Shown here in pieces: positions 8,658-15,367 of a stretch of DNA of 37,528 bases. Position numbers and translations under genes: made by a program. The notes under the pieces are model-generated. The model saw only the letters and a program-made list of their open reading frames with translations. It was not told the DNA's origin and did not search any database. The DNA is from an uncultured Alphaproteobacteria bacterium (GTDB taxonomy: Bacteria; Pseudomonadota; Alphaproteobacteria; RF32; CAG-239): assembly GCA_944392325.1 (NCBI GenBank), contig CALXWI010000011.1, positions 1 through 37,528 of the forward strand, read 5' to 3'. Each line of letters opens with the position of its first letter. Position 1 is the stretch's first letter.

Positions 8658-9764
8658 TTAGAGAATTGGGCGAGCCAAGGCACTTACTCCATCTCCTCTG
8701 TCGTAACTAAACACATCACCATTAGATATATCTACCATATAGTGACTTAAGGTATTGCTGTTGTAAGTAGACGACCAATATCTATTAGGTGATATTCTTG
8801 ATCCTCCTTGTACTGAAATAGCATTATTAAGTGTATATATATTATTATAAATTGTTAATAATTGGTCTTTATTAGGTAATCTTCCCTTAATGTTACCGCA
8901 AAATACATAGCTAGAACATGAATTATTTGCGGCATTCCAGTCTTTTCCATTCGAATCTTTCATCGCTACATAGAAACTCATACCATTAACCTTAACTCCG
9001 ACAACTTCATCGTTACAATAGTATAAATTACCTTGAGCCCCATTAAGAACTTGTTTTTCGCAACTGCTGCCGTTCCATTCATAGCCACTTGCACAAGCAC
9101 ATGAAGCGTATTTGCCGCCACATACTGTTCCTGAGCCGCTGGTTTGGTTACTACCAATGCAGGTGTATTGGTAAGTTGAAGGGCAAGTGCAGGTTCCAGA
9201 TGTCCAAGTATAAGGTGACGAGCAATTGCAAGCTGTATACTTGCCACCACAGGCGGTGCCGGAGCCGCCGGAGTAACCCGTGCCAGAACAAGTGTATTTA
9301 TAAGTTGAGGGGCAGGTGCAAGCTCCACTACTCCAAGTGTAAGGAGATTTGCAGTTACACTTGGTATACTTGCCGCTGCAGGCGGTGCCGGAACCGCCGG
9401 AGTAGCCCGTACCGGAGCAGGTGTATTTATAAGAGCTTGGGCAGGTGCAAGCACTACCGCTCCAAGTGTAAGGAGATGAGCAAGTGCAAGATTGATATTT
9501 GCCGTTGCAGGTTTCGCCGGAACCTCCGGCATAGCCGGTGCCCGTGCAGGCTTTGTCATAGCCAAGTTTTAGGCAATCTTCGGCCGCGCCTCCACCGCAA
9601 TACCAGCCCTCCCCAAATGGGCATTTTAGGCCGCTTCCGGGGCAGGCAGAATCAGTATAGCCCAGCAAAGAGCAATCCGTTACGGCACATTCTGCCGCAG
9701 ATATAGTTTGAGGTAAAAAGGACAGAGATGTCCCTAAAAGTAAAAATAATTTAGTATTAGTCAT
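8658..9764 (-). CDS. Secreted cysteine-rich repeat protein 1 (DUF1566-like end)
   Basis: 368 residues. A signal peptide (residues 1-23, ending TISAA) is followed by a conserved Cys-rich head with CPFGEGWYC, then three 43-residue repeats (108-150, 151-193, 194-236) of the type CPSTYKYTCSGTGYSGGSGT, each with six or so Cys. The C-terminal ~125 residues (from NLYYC, containing GRLPNKDQLLTIYNN and RYWSSTYN) resemble the DUF1566/FISUMP-type domain of surface proteins. It is probably disulfide-rich and displayed or released outside the cell. I chose the ATG at 9764 (AAGG eight bases before), not the upstream GTG, because it aligns with the paralogue at 13323. A structured leader RNA precedes it. 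Role unknown; adhesion is possible. Confidence 0.8.
   Translation of the reverse strand: MTNTKLFLLLGTSLSFLPQTISAAECAVTDCSLLGYTDSACPGSGLKCPFGEGWYCGGGAAEDCLKLGYDKACTGTGYAGGSGETCNGKYQSCTCSSPYTWSGSACTCPSSYKYTCSGTGYSGGSGTACSGKYTKCNCKSPYTWSSGACTCPSTYKYTCSGTGYSGGSGTACGGKYTACNCSSPYTWTSGTCTCPSTYQYTCIGSNQTSGSGTVCGGKYASCACASGYEWNGSSCEKQVLNGAQGNLYYCNDEVVGVKVNGMSFYVAMKDSNGKDWNAANNSCSSYVFCGNIKGRLPNKDQLLTIYNNIYTLNNAISVQGGSRISPNRYWSSTYNSNTLSHYMVDISNGDVFSYDRGDGVSALARPIL
9057..9443 (-). repeat. Three tandem 129-bp repeats in the cysteine-rich gene
   Basis: Units at 9443-9315, 9314-9186 and 9185-9057 each encode 43 residues starting CPS(S/T)Y. The first two are nearly the same at both DNA and protein level (CSGTGYSGGSGTAC in each); the third has diverged. 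A half unit lies upstream. Such near-identical in-frame units can expand or contract by recombination. The paralogue at 12610 has only one related unit. Confidence 0.85.
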
Positions 9765-9789
9765 CACACACACCTTATCTTTTATGGTT

Positions 9790-9823
9790 AAAAAGAACGC
9801 CCCTCAAAAATATTCGAGGAGCG
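9790..9823 (-). terminator. Attenuator-type terminator in leader 1
   Basis: Read on the minus strand: CGCUCCUC, a ten-base loop, GAGGGGCG, then UUCUUUUU. It lies inside the leader, about 25 bases before the start codon. Its 5' arm overlaps bases (9821-9827) that can instead pair with 9885-9891, so folding could decide between stop and read-through. Confidence 0.8.
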
Positions 9824-9999
9824 GGTGTTGCAAGACTGTTAACGAGGACAGTCCCAGCTTATTTGGCTGAGCCTTATTCACTGGCACCCGCATATGATAA
9901 GTGTATGCAAATGCCAGCATATTTAATTTTAAGTCGTTATGCTCAACGACTCTCGTTAAGAGGGCTTGCAAACCCTGACCGATAGTCTTTATCGGCTGA
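9790..9999 (-). ncRNA. Structured leader RNA 1 (candidate new class)
   Basis: Read on the minus strand from about 9998. H1 is 9979-9995 (CCGAU/AUCGG), H2 9961-9976 (AGGGUU/AGCCCU), H3 9933-9950 (GUCGUU/AACGAC), H4 9881-9917 (UGGCA/UGCCA with inner GCAUA/UAUGC) and H5 9834-9853 (GACUGU/ACAGUC). Loop pairings are H2 loop (9965-9971) with 9828-9834, strand 9952-9959 with the H5 loop (9840-9847), and H3 loop (9939-9943) with 9916-9920. The strand 9885-9891 can pair with 9821-9827, against the terminator. The second copy (13348-13577) keeps every one of these with different bases, which supports real RNA structure. I match it to no riboswitch I know. Confidence 0.75.
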
Positions 10000-10004
10000 T
10001 TGAA

Positions 10005-10033
10005 ATTTTAGCATAGCAAAGATTAAAAATCAA
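10005..10033 (-). promoter_or_regulatory. Promoter of leader 1
   Basis: On the minus strand, TTGATT (10033-10028), a 17-base spacer, then TAAAAT (10010-10005) with an upstream TGC, an extended -10. The predicted start falls right before hairpin H1. The paralogous copy at 13583-13611 has the same arrangement. Confidence 0.7.
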
Positions 10034-10352
10034 TATACAATGTGGGGGCTTGCTCCGGCTGAGCTAGAGGTACAGGTGTTCAGCCTGTGGTGATGGGGTT
10101 TTTGAGGTGAAATTGCAATATATGGACAATTTTGTCTAGCGGTTTAGGAGAGAGATGTATAGAGGGACGGAGACAGGAGAAAGTACGGTAAGGAAAAAGA
10201 GGGGGAAAGAATGCGGAGCGTAGGAGTAAGTAAAGAGCGGAAAATGGGTGAGGCGATGGGTGGAAAACAAGCTTGAGGAAGGAGAAGAAAACATAACTGA
10301 AGTTAATGCGTATCAGAATATACGGGGTTATTGTCGGGGAGTAATATAACGC
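10034..10352. other. Gene-free, purine-rich spacer
   Basis: No gene or familiar RNA is visible. Within 10141-10290 the plus strand is about 82% purine by hand count (27 pyrimidines in 150), for example AGGAAAAAGAGGGGGAAAGA. Such skew is unlike the flanking DNA. It could be a transcribed untranslated stretch, a decayed element or a structure-forming tract. Small hairpins near 10060-10100 are too weak to call. Confidence 0.5.
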
Positions 10353-10388
10353 AAAAGAGCTTACCCCAAAAGGTAAGCTCTTTTTTTG
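10353..10388. terminator. Terminator of HAD gene, inverted twin of 8606-8642
   Basis: Hairpin GAGCTTACC-CCAAAA-GGTAAGCTC flanked by A4 and T7, directly after the minus-strand HAD stop (10393). It can work in both directions. It is the reverse complement of the dnaK terminator, loop included. Confidence 0.85.
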
Positions 10389-10392
10389 ATAC

Positions 10393-11238
10393 TTAAAAAG
10401 TGTTTAGAACGTGGTCGGCGATAATCCCCTTTTGGCGCATATATTCATTAATAGAGCGGGAGGATGATTGACGCATATCAAAATGGCTGACACCGGTATT
10501 AACCAAAGCGGTATGTATGCCTGCGTTGATGCCGCCCAAAATGTCAGTTTCAAGAGCATCACCCACCATGAGGATTTGGTCTTGCGGGACATCAATATCA
10601 TGCAGAGCCAATTTAAAAACGCGTTTATCTGGCTTGCCAAAGTAGGTCACCGTTCCGCCGTGGCGCTCAATATATTCCGCAAAGCTACCAGCACGCAAAA
10701 CCATATGCGAATCTCCGGCAATATGACTCTTGCGATCCGGGTTGGCGCAGATACATAGCTTTTGCAAGTCTAAAACCTGTTTTAGCTCATTTTCAAAAGC
10801 CGCAAGTGTATAAGCTTCTACATAATTACCGCGGTACATAATCAGCGGATTGCCCAGATAGACGACATCTGCCGCACTATGCTGTGGGACAAATGTATAT
10901 TTGCTGTCGGCAAACAAACCGTTATCCCTGCGACCAATAACCGAATATTTGAGTTTCTGGCTATCATGGCTAAAAATTTGGTAGGCTAAATCACCTGAGG
11001 TGACCAAACGGTGGTAGTGTTCCCCTGCCAGCAAGCCATATTTTTTATAAATCTCCGCAACTTGTGGTGAGCGTTGCGGATAATTGGATAAAATTATGAC
11101 CGTTTTGCCTTGCGTCATCAGCATTTCAAGCTTTCTTAGGGCTAGCGGAAAAAAGTTTTTACCATTCCAAATCGTTCCAAACAAATCAATCAAAAAAACC
11201 TCGTAATTCTGACTGATACTTAATAAATTTGTTTCCAT
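10393..11238 (-). CDS. HAD class IIA hydrolase, TIGR01459 type
   Basis: 281 residues. The first motif, DLFGTIWNG (about residues 18-26), has the nucleophile Asp, but the usual second Asp is Phe, as in the alphaproteobacterial TIGR01459 group (DxWGVxHDG). Motif II is ILSNYPQ and the last motif is VGDALETDILGG, with the metal-binding Asp residues. The cap sits between motifs II and III, as in class IIA. These enzymes remove phosphate from small molecules; the substrate is unknown. It stands as a single gene, on the opposite strand to dnaJ, with its own terminator. Confidence 0.88.
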   Translation of the reverse strand: METNLLSISQNYEVFLIDLFGTIWNGKNFFPLALRKLEMLMTQGKTVIILSNYPQRSPQVAEIYKKYGLLAGEHYHRLVTSGDLAYQIFSHDSQKLKYSVIGRRDNGLFADSKYTFVPQHSAADVVYLGNPLIMYRGNYVEAYTLAAFENELKQVLDLQKLCICANPDRKSHIAGDSHMVLRAGSFAEYIERHGGTVTYFGKPDKRVFKLALHDIDVPQDQILMVGDALETDILGGINAGIHTALVNTGVSHFDMRQSSSRSINEYMRQKGIIADHVLNTF

Positions 11239-11336
11239 AATATATAATTTAATAATAAAATTTGGGTTGCTTGTAGCATAATCTGGAGAAAATGTCCAGT
11301 TTTTTATTAGATTTTGGATTTTTTTATCATTTTGAG

Positions 11337-11368
11337 CTTGCGTTTTGTGTGAAAAAAAACTACATAAT
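11337..11368 (+). promoter_or_regulatory. Possible RpoH promoter of dnaJ
   Basis: CTTG at 11337-11340, 18 bases, then ACTACATAAT from 11359. The -35 (with the same CTTGCG as dnaK) is good and the -10 only partial against CYTATNTNNG. It lies about 40 bases before the dnaJ ATG, suggesting heat-shock control apart from dnaK. Confidence 0.55.
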
Positions 11369-11407
11369 GCCTAAGATTAGTTAATTGTTTAAACAAGAAG
11401 TGATGTT

Positions 11408-12559
11408 ATGGCTACGGAAACCGACTATTATGAACTGCTGGAAGTGGATAAAAATGCCAGCGGGGAAGAAATAAAAAAAGCTTATCGTAAATTGGCGATG
11501 AAATATCACCCTGACCGCAACCCCGGTGATAAAGAGGCTGAAAATAAGTTCAAAGCCATTAATCAGGCTTATGATGTGCTGAAAGATGAGCAAAAACGTG
11601 CTGCATATGACCGCTATGGACCGCAGGCTTTTGCCAATGGCGGCATGGGCGGCGGTAATCCGTTTGGCGGATTTGACTTTAATTTCGGCGGAGGCGGGTT
11701 CTCGGATATTTTCAGCGATATATTCTCTGACTTTATGGGCGGAGGACAACGCGGCGGGGCGGCTCAAAATTATGCTCAAGATGGTGCCGACTTGCGCTAT
11801 AATCTGGAGATTACGCTGGAAGAGGCCTTTAGCGGTGTTGAAAAGGAAATTAAAATTCCAACTACCGTGCCTTGTGAAGATTGCCATGGGCATGGTACGG
11901 CTGACGGGAAAGAGGCTCCGATTTGCCCACATTGTAAAGGTCGAGGCAGAATCAGGACGCAGCACGGGTTTATGATTATGGAGACCACCTGCCCTAACTG
12001 CCATGGTGAAGGGCGTGTGGTTAAAGATGCCTGCAAAAAATGCCGTGGTGAAGGGGTTATCCATAGCGAAAAAGTGCTTAAAGTCAAGATTCCGGCCGGT
12101 GTGGAAGATAATACGCGGATGAGGATTGCCGGTGAAGGACAAAGCGGTATTAGAGGTGGTGAAAACGGCGACTTATATGTGTTTATTTCAGTCAAAGAAC
12201 ACAAATTGTTTGTGCGCGACGGGGCTAATTTGTATGTGAGAGTGCCGATTTCGATGACTTGTGCAGCTTTGGGCGGAAAAATTGAAATACCGGATATTAA
12301 TGGTGAAAAAATTGAGGTCGAAGTACCGGCAGGCACCCAAACCGACCAACAAAAACGCCTGAGCGGACAAGGTATGACCGTATTGCGTTCAGCTCGAAGG
12401 GGTGATATGTTTGTGAAGTTCAGAGTTGAAACACCAACCAACCTTACCCAACGGCAGAAAGAGTTGTTGGAAGAGTTCAAAAGCATTAGTGCTGATGAAA
12501 ACTGCCAGCCGGAAGCTAAAAGCTTTTTTGATAAAATTAAAGACTTGTTTGCCGCTTAA
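11408..12559 (+). CDS. dnaJ: Chaperone DnaJ (Hsp40)
   Basis: 383 residues, with the full class A layout: a J domain with HPD in KYHPDRNPG (about 33-40), a Gly/Phe-rich linker (about 77-115), four zinc motifs ([32 protein letters not shown]) and two C-terminal beta domains. It delivers clients to DnaK and stimulates its ATPase. It is separated from dnaK by about 2.8 kb holding two minus-strand genes, so it needs its own promoter. Confidence 0.98.
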   Translation: MATETDYYELLEVDKNASGEEIKKAYRKLAMKYHPDRNPGDKEAENKFKAINQAYDVLKDEQKRAAYDRYGPQAFANGGMGGGNPFGGFDFNFGGGGFSDIFSDIFSDFMGGGQRGGAAQNYAQDGADLRYNLEITLEEAFSGVEKEIKIPTTVPCEDCHGHGTADGKEAPICPHCKGRGRIRTQHGFMIMETTCPNCHGEGRVVKDACKKCRGEGVIHSEKVLKVKIPAGVEDNTRMRIAGEGQSGIRGGENGDLYVFISVKEHKLFVRDGANLYVRVPISMTCAALGGKIEIPDINGEKIEVEVPAGTQTDQQKRLSGQGMTVLRSARRGDMFVKFRVETPTNLTQRQKELLEEFKSISADENCQPEAKSFFDKIKDLFAA

Positions 12560-12570
12560 AAAAATGGTTT

Positions 12571-12606
12571 GAAGTGAAAGCCCGCATCTGCGGGCTTTGG
12601 TTTTGG
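12571..12606. terminator. Terminator between dnaJ and cysteine-rich gene 2
   Basis: Hairpin AAAGCCCGCA-TC-TGCGGGCTTT followed by GGTTTTGG on the plus strand, placed between the dnaJ stop (12559) and the minus-strand stop at 12610. It can serve both convergent genes. Confidence 0.85.
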
Positions 12607-12609
12607 TAT

Positions 12610-13323
12610 TTAATATATTGCAAGCACTGGAAGTGCGAAATATTCGCCCATATCACCCCAACCTCCATCTCTTCCACCATCTGCCATATCAAAACGGTCA
12701 TGATATGATCCATATGGTGTAGAAGTATAATAGGTTTCATCTTCTTTGAGCTTATCTCCTCCATGATTTAGGAGTAATGTGTTAAGCTGTAAACGATTAT
12801 TATATATTACATAAAATTGATCTAATGTCGGTAACCGCCATTTCCCGCAAGAAGAATAACGCCTGCAAGCATTGTCTGCACTTGTCCATATTTTTTTTCC
12901 CAAGTCTTTTATCGCTATATAAAATTCCATATCCGATGTTTTAACGCCTATAATTTCACCGTTACAGTAATATAATTCTCCTTGCGCTCCGTCATGGATA
13001 TCTTTTTGACATTTTCCATTTTTCCAACTATACCCATCTTTACATTCACAATAACAGTATTTTCCATTACAAGCTTTGCCACCGGGGGTTTGATTTTCAC
13101 CAGTACAGGTTTGGTCAAATGCAAATTCTGTACAAAAATCATTTTCGGTTTTGAAACACGCCCATTGGTTGCCAAAGGGGCATTTGACACCTTTACCGCC
13201 GTTGCAAGAGGTTTCAGTATATCCCAATGCTGCGCAATCTTGAGTGGCGACACATTGGGCAAAGGTTAAAGTTGGAATTATGGACAGACTTGTCCCGATT
13301 AGTAAAAATTTAATGTTGCTCAT
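12610..13323 (-). CDS. Secreted cysteine-rich protein 2 (DUF1566-like end)
   Basis: 237 residues and paralogous to the protein at 8658-9764. It shares the signal peptide style (FLLIGTSLSIIPTLTFAQ), the head with CPFGNQWAC, one repeat-like unit with CNGKYCYCECKDGYSW, and the step GAQGELYYCNGEIIGVK into the C-terminal domain (WRLPTLDQFYVIYNN). It has one repeat unit where the other has three and a half, and the last ~60 residues are different and Gly/Asp-rich. The start is ATG 13323 with AAGGA eight bases before. It is preceded by leader RNA 2. Function unknown; the shared leader and signal peptide suggest a gene family using one expression cassette. Confidence 0.78.
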   Translation of the reverse strand: MSNIKFLLIGTSLSIIPTLTFAQCVATQDCAALGYTETSCNGGKGVKCPFGNQWACFKTENDFCTEFAFDQTCTGENQTPGGKACNGKYCYCECKDGYSWKNGKCQKDIHDGAQGELYYCNGEIIGVKTSDMEFYIAIKDLGKKIWTSADNACRRYSSCGKWRLPTLDQFYVIYNNRLQLNTLLLNHGGDKLKEDETYYTSTPYGSYHDRFDMADGGRDGGWGDMGEYFALPVLAIY

Positions 13324-13347
13324 CATACACATCCTTCTTTTAATGTT

Positions 13348-13385
13348 AAAAAGAATGCCTGCTCCAAATGAAAGAGGTGCAGGCA
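13348..13385 (-). terminator. Attenuator-type terminator in leader 2
   Basis: Read on the minus strand: UGCCUGC, a 16-base loop with an inner CUC/GAG, GCAGGCA, then UUCUUUUU. The 5' arm (13385-13379) overlaps 13382-13390, which can pair over nine bases with 13466-13474. The UUCUUUUUAAC tail matches that of leader 1. Confidence 0.8.
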
Positions 13386-13577
13386 GGATGTTAGCAAGCT
13401 GTATTACAGTAAACAGCTCCAGTTTATTAATTTCATAACCGAAGCTATAAAACCTATTTGACTGGCATCCTGCCTACATAAAGACAGAAGCCAGCATATT
13501 GTTTTTAAGTCGTTATGCTAAAACGACCACTGTAATAAAGGGTTGCTACACCCTAGTTGGTAGAACTTTACCAACTG
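13348..13577 (-). ncRNA. Structured leader RNA 2 (candidate new class)
   Basis: Second copy, read on the minus strand. H1 is 13556-13575 (GUUGGUA/UACCAAC), H2 13539-13554 (AGGGU/ACCCU), H3 13509-13527 (GUCGUU/AACGAC, the one hairpin unchanged), H4 13462-13494 (CUGGC/GCCAG) and H5 13397-13418 (AGCUGU/ACAGCU). Long-range pairings are UAGCAA of the H2 loop with UUGCUA at 13392-13397, UAUUACAGU (13529-13537) with the H5 loop over 8-9 bases, AGCAU of the H3 loop with AUGCU, and GGCAGGAUG (13466-13474) with CAUCCUGCC. The bases of H1, H5 and three long-range helices differ from copy 1 but remain paired. Confidence 0.75.
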
Positions 13578-13582
13578 AAGAT

Positions 13583-13611
13583 ATTTTAACATAACAGAAC
13601 TTAAATCGCAA
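13583..13611 (-). promoter_or_regulatory. Promoter of leader 2
   Basis: On the minus strand, TTGCGA (13611-13606), a 17-base spacer and TAAAAT (13588-13583) with TGT before it (extended -10). It has the same geometry as the promoter at 10005-10033, and transcription would start just before H1. Confidence 0.7.
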
Positions 13612-13658
13612 TGCAAAAATTTAACTAATTATGATTTTAGAAATTTCAAGCTAACTAA

Positions 13659-13684
13659 AAGGTCCGGCTTTGCCGAACCTGTGA
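13659..13684 (-). terminator. Terminator of rlmN
   Basis: On the minus strand AGGTTCGGC-AAA-GCCGGACCT followed by TTTTAG, about 25 bases after the rlmN stop at 13707. It separates rlmN from the promoter of leader 2. Confidence 0.85.
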
Positions 13685-13706
13685 AAATTATATAAAGTAA
13701 TTTAAG

Positions 13707-14774
13707 CTATCCTTGTTCTTTTTTGGATTTTAGCTGGCCGCAAGCGGCTAAGATATCTTGCCCGCGGGGGACGCGTATCGGTGCCGCAAAGCGGTTCTTT
13801 TGCAGTTCTTTGGAAAAAGCTATAATCCGGCTCTTGGGGCTCGGCTCATAGCTGCAACCCGGCCAGGGGTTAAATGCTATCAAGTTAAACTTGGCGTTAA
13901 TCTTAAACTTGCGCATCAAATCCATCAGCTCGTGGGCATCGGCTAAAGAATCATTAAAATCTTTGAGCATAAGGTATTCAAAAGTCACAAAATGGCTGCC
14001 GTCAAGCTGCTGATATTCGTGGCAGGCTGACAAAACCTCCTCTAACGGGTAGCGCTTGTTGATGGGCATAATTTGCGAGCGTTTCTCATTATTGGGGGCG
14101 TGCAGGCTGATTGCCAGTTTGACACCGGTGGCTTGAATCATCGGCACAATATTGGGAGCTATACCTGAGGTGGACAAGGTTATGCGCCGTTTGGAAATGG
14201 CTATGCCGTCGCCGTCGGTCAAAATCTTGAGGGCTTTGATGACGTTGTCCATATTATGCAGGGGTTCGCCCATACCCATAACTACGATGTTGGAAAGGTA
14301 GCGGGTTTCATCTTTGGGAGAAGGCCATTCTTGATAAGCATCGCGGGCAGCCATAAACTGGCCGACAATTTCTCCGGCGGTCAAGTTGCGGGTGATTTTT
14401 TGGCTGCCGGTATGGCAGAATTTGCACCCAACGGCGCAACCAACCTGTGTGGAAATGCAGACGGCGCCGCGGTCTTCCTCCGGAATATAAACCGTTTCAA
14501 TACGTTGGCCGTCAGGAAACTCAAACAGCCATTTGTGCGTCTTGTCGGTGGAGATTTGCTCGGTAATGATTTTGGGACGAGTAATGGAGCAGCGCTCCTC
14601 CAGCTTGGCGCGGAAGTCTTTGGAAAGACTGGTCATTTGGGCAAAATCAGTCGCCCCGTGGTAATATAACCACTGCCAGAGCTGCTTGGCGCGAAAAGGT
14701 TTTTCTCCTAAATCAGCAATAAAAGATGACAACTCCTCTTTGCTTAAGCCGATGAGTTCAACTTTATTTGCCAT
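13707..14774 (-). CDS. rlmN: 23S rRNA/tRNA adenine-C2 methyltransferase RlmN
   Basis: 355 residues. This radical-SAM enzyme methylates C2 of A2503 in 23S rRNA and A37 in some tRNAs. The iron-sulfur motif CX3CX2C is C113-AVG-C117-KF-C120; other marks are VVMGMGEPLHN and RITLSTSGIAPN. The C-terminal region ISLHAPNNEKR to NLIAFNPWPG carries the usual layout, and the catalytic Cys near the C-terminus is in AACGQLK. The start ATG 14774 lies four bases after the stop of the IalB-like gene, so the two are probably co-transcribed. An in-frame ATG at 14801 would overlap that gene. Confidence 0.96.
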   Translation of the reverse strand: MANKVELIGLSKEELSSFIADLGEKPFRAKQLWQWLYYHGATDFAQMTSLSKDFRAKLEERCSITRPKIITEQISTDKTHKWLFEFPDGQRIETVYIPEEDRGAVCISTQVGCAVGCKFCHTGSQKITRNLTAGEIVGQFMAARDAYQEWPSPKDETRYLSNIVVMGMGEPLHNMDNVIKALKILTDGDGIAISKRRITLSTSGIAPNIVPMIQATGVKLAISLHAPNNEKRSQIMPINKRYPLEEVLSACHEYQQLDGSHFVTFEYLMLKDFNDSLADAHELMDLMRKFKINAKFNLIAFNPWPGCSYEPSPKSRIIAFSKELQKNRFAAPIRVPRGQDILAACGQLKSKKEQG

Positions 14775-14778
14775 GGGG

Positions 14779-15306
14779 TTACTTTCGGCCGCATTTGGCA
14801 TTAATTGCGCGGTAGGCGCTCATAAATCCGCTCAGAGAGTAGGTATCTTTGGTTTCGGTACCGCGAGAAGATACGCCGCGGACAATCATTCTTTGGCCTT
14901 TTTTCATGGCGTCTACGAGTTCTTTATCAGCACGCTCGTTAACAGCCCAAGCTTTGTCGCCCTCGGTAAAGATGTCGTTGATGGTTTGAGTCCCGATTTT
15001 GACCTGAACTTTAGCGCCCGGTTTATAATTATAACCGGCAACAAAGTTGACGACATCAAAGCTTTGTTCGGCAGGGCGGTGAGTCACAACAACGTAAATA
15101 TCGCCGCGCTTGGTGTATTTGCCCTCGTCCCTTTTGGGGGTGGAGGCAATATAGCAGACACGGCCTTGGCTGTCATCAGCATAGTAGGCGACCCAGTCAC
15201 GATATTCACCTATCAGTTGGGGGCCTTTGGGTGCGGCGGCTGATGCGGTTTGAAATACAAAAACGCTTAAAAAAGCCAGAAAACTTAAAGATTTTAATTT
15301 TAACAT
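14779..15306 (-). CDS. IalB-like periplasmic protein
   Basis: About 175 residues. A signal peptide (LSFLAFLSVFVFQTASA) leads into a domain beginning YRDWVAYYADDSQGRVCYIAS, which resembles the invasion-associated locus B family found widely in alphaproteobacteria. It has two Cys (one in GRVCYI, one near the end in INAKCGRK) that may form a disulfide. The function of the family is unclear; despite the name, it is common in non-pathogens. The start is the ATG at 15306, which puts the signal peptide at the N-terminus. It is upstream of rlmN. Confidence 0.8.
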   Translation of the reverse strand: MLKLKSLSFLAFLSVFVFQTASAAAPKGPQLIGEYRDWVAYYADDSQGRVCYIASTPKRDEGKYTKRGDIYVVVTHRPAEQSFDVVNFVAGYNYKPGAKVQVKIGTQTINDIFTEGDKAWAVNERADKELVDAMKKGQRMIVRGVSSRGTETKDTYSLSGFMSAYRAINAKCGRK

Positions 15307-15367
15307 AACAGAATACTCACAAGTCAAAGTTGGTTTTGTTAAATACTAATTGAAATATCTATAAAAA

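Noticed and set aside
9089..9706. Plus-strand ORF of 205 codons, and the minus-strand 195-codon ORF, over the cysteine-rich gene
   Set aside because: Both are shadows of a repetitive coding region, with Cys/Arg- or Ala/Pro-biased nonsense composition and no ribosome-binding site.
9790..9925. Open frame in leader 1 (AUG CUG GCA ... ending in the terminator loop) as an upstream peptide
   Set aside because: No ribosome-binding site precedes the AUG, and in leader 2 the same AUG is followed by a stop after seven codons, so the frame is not conserved.
8606..10388. Cassette 1 as a transposon with terminal inverted repeats
   Set aside because: The inverted repeats are terminator hairpins; no transposase or target duplication is visible.
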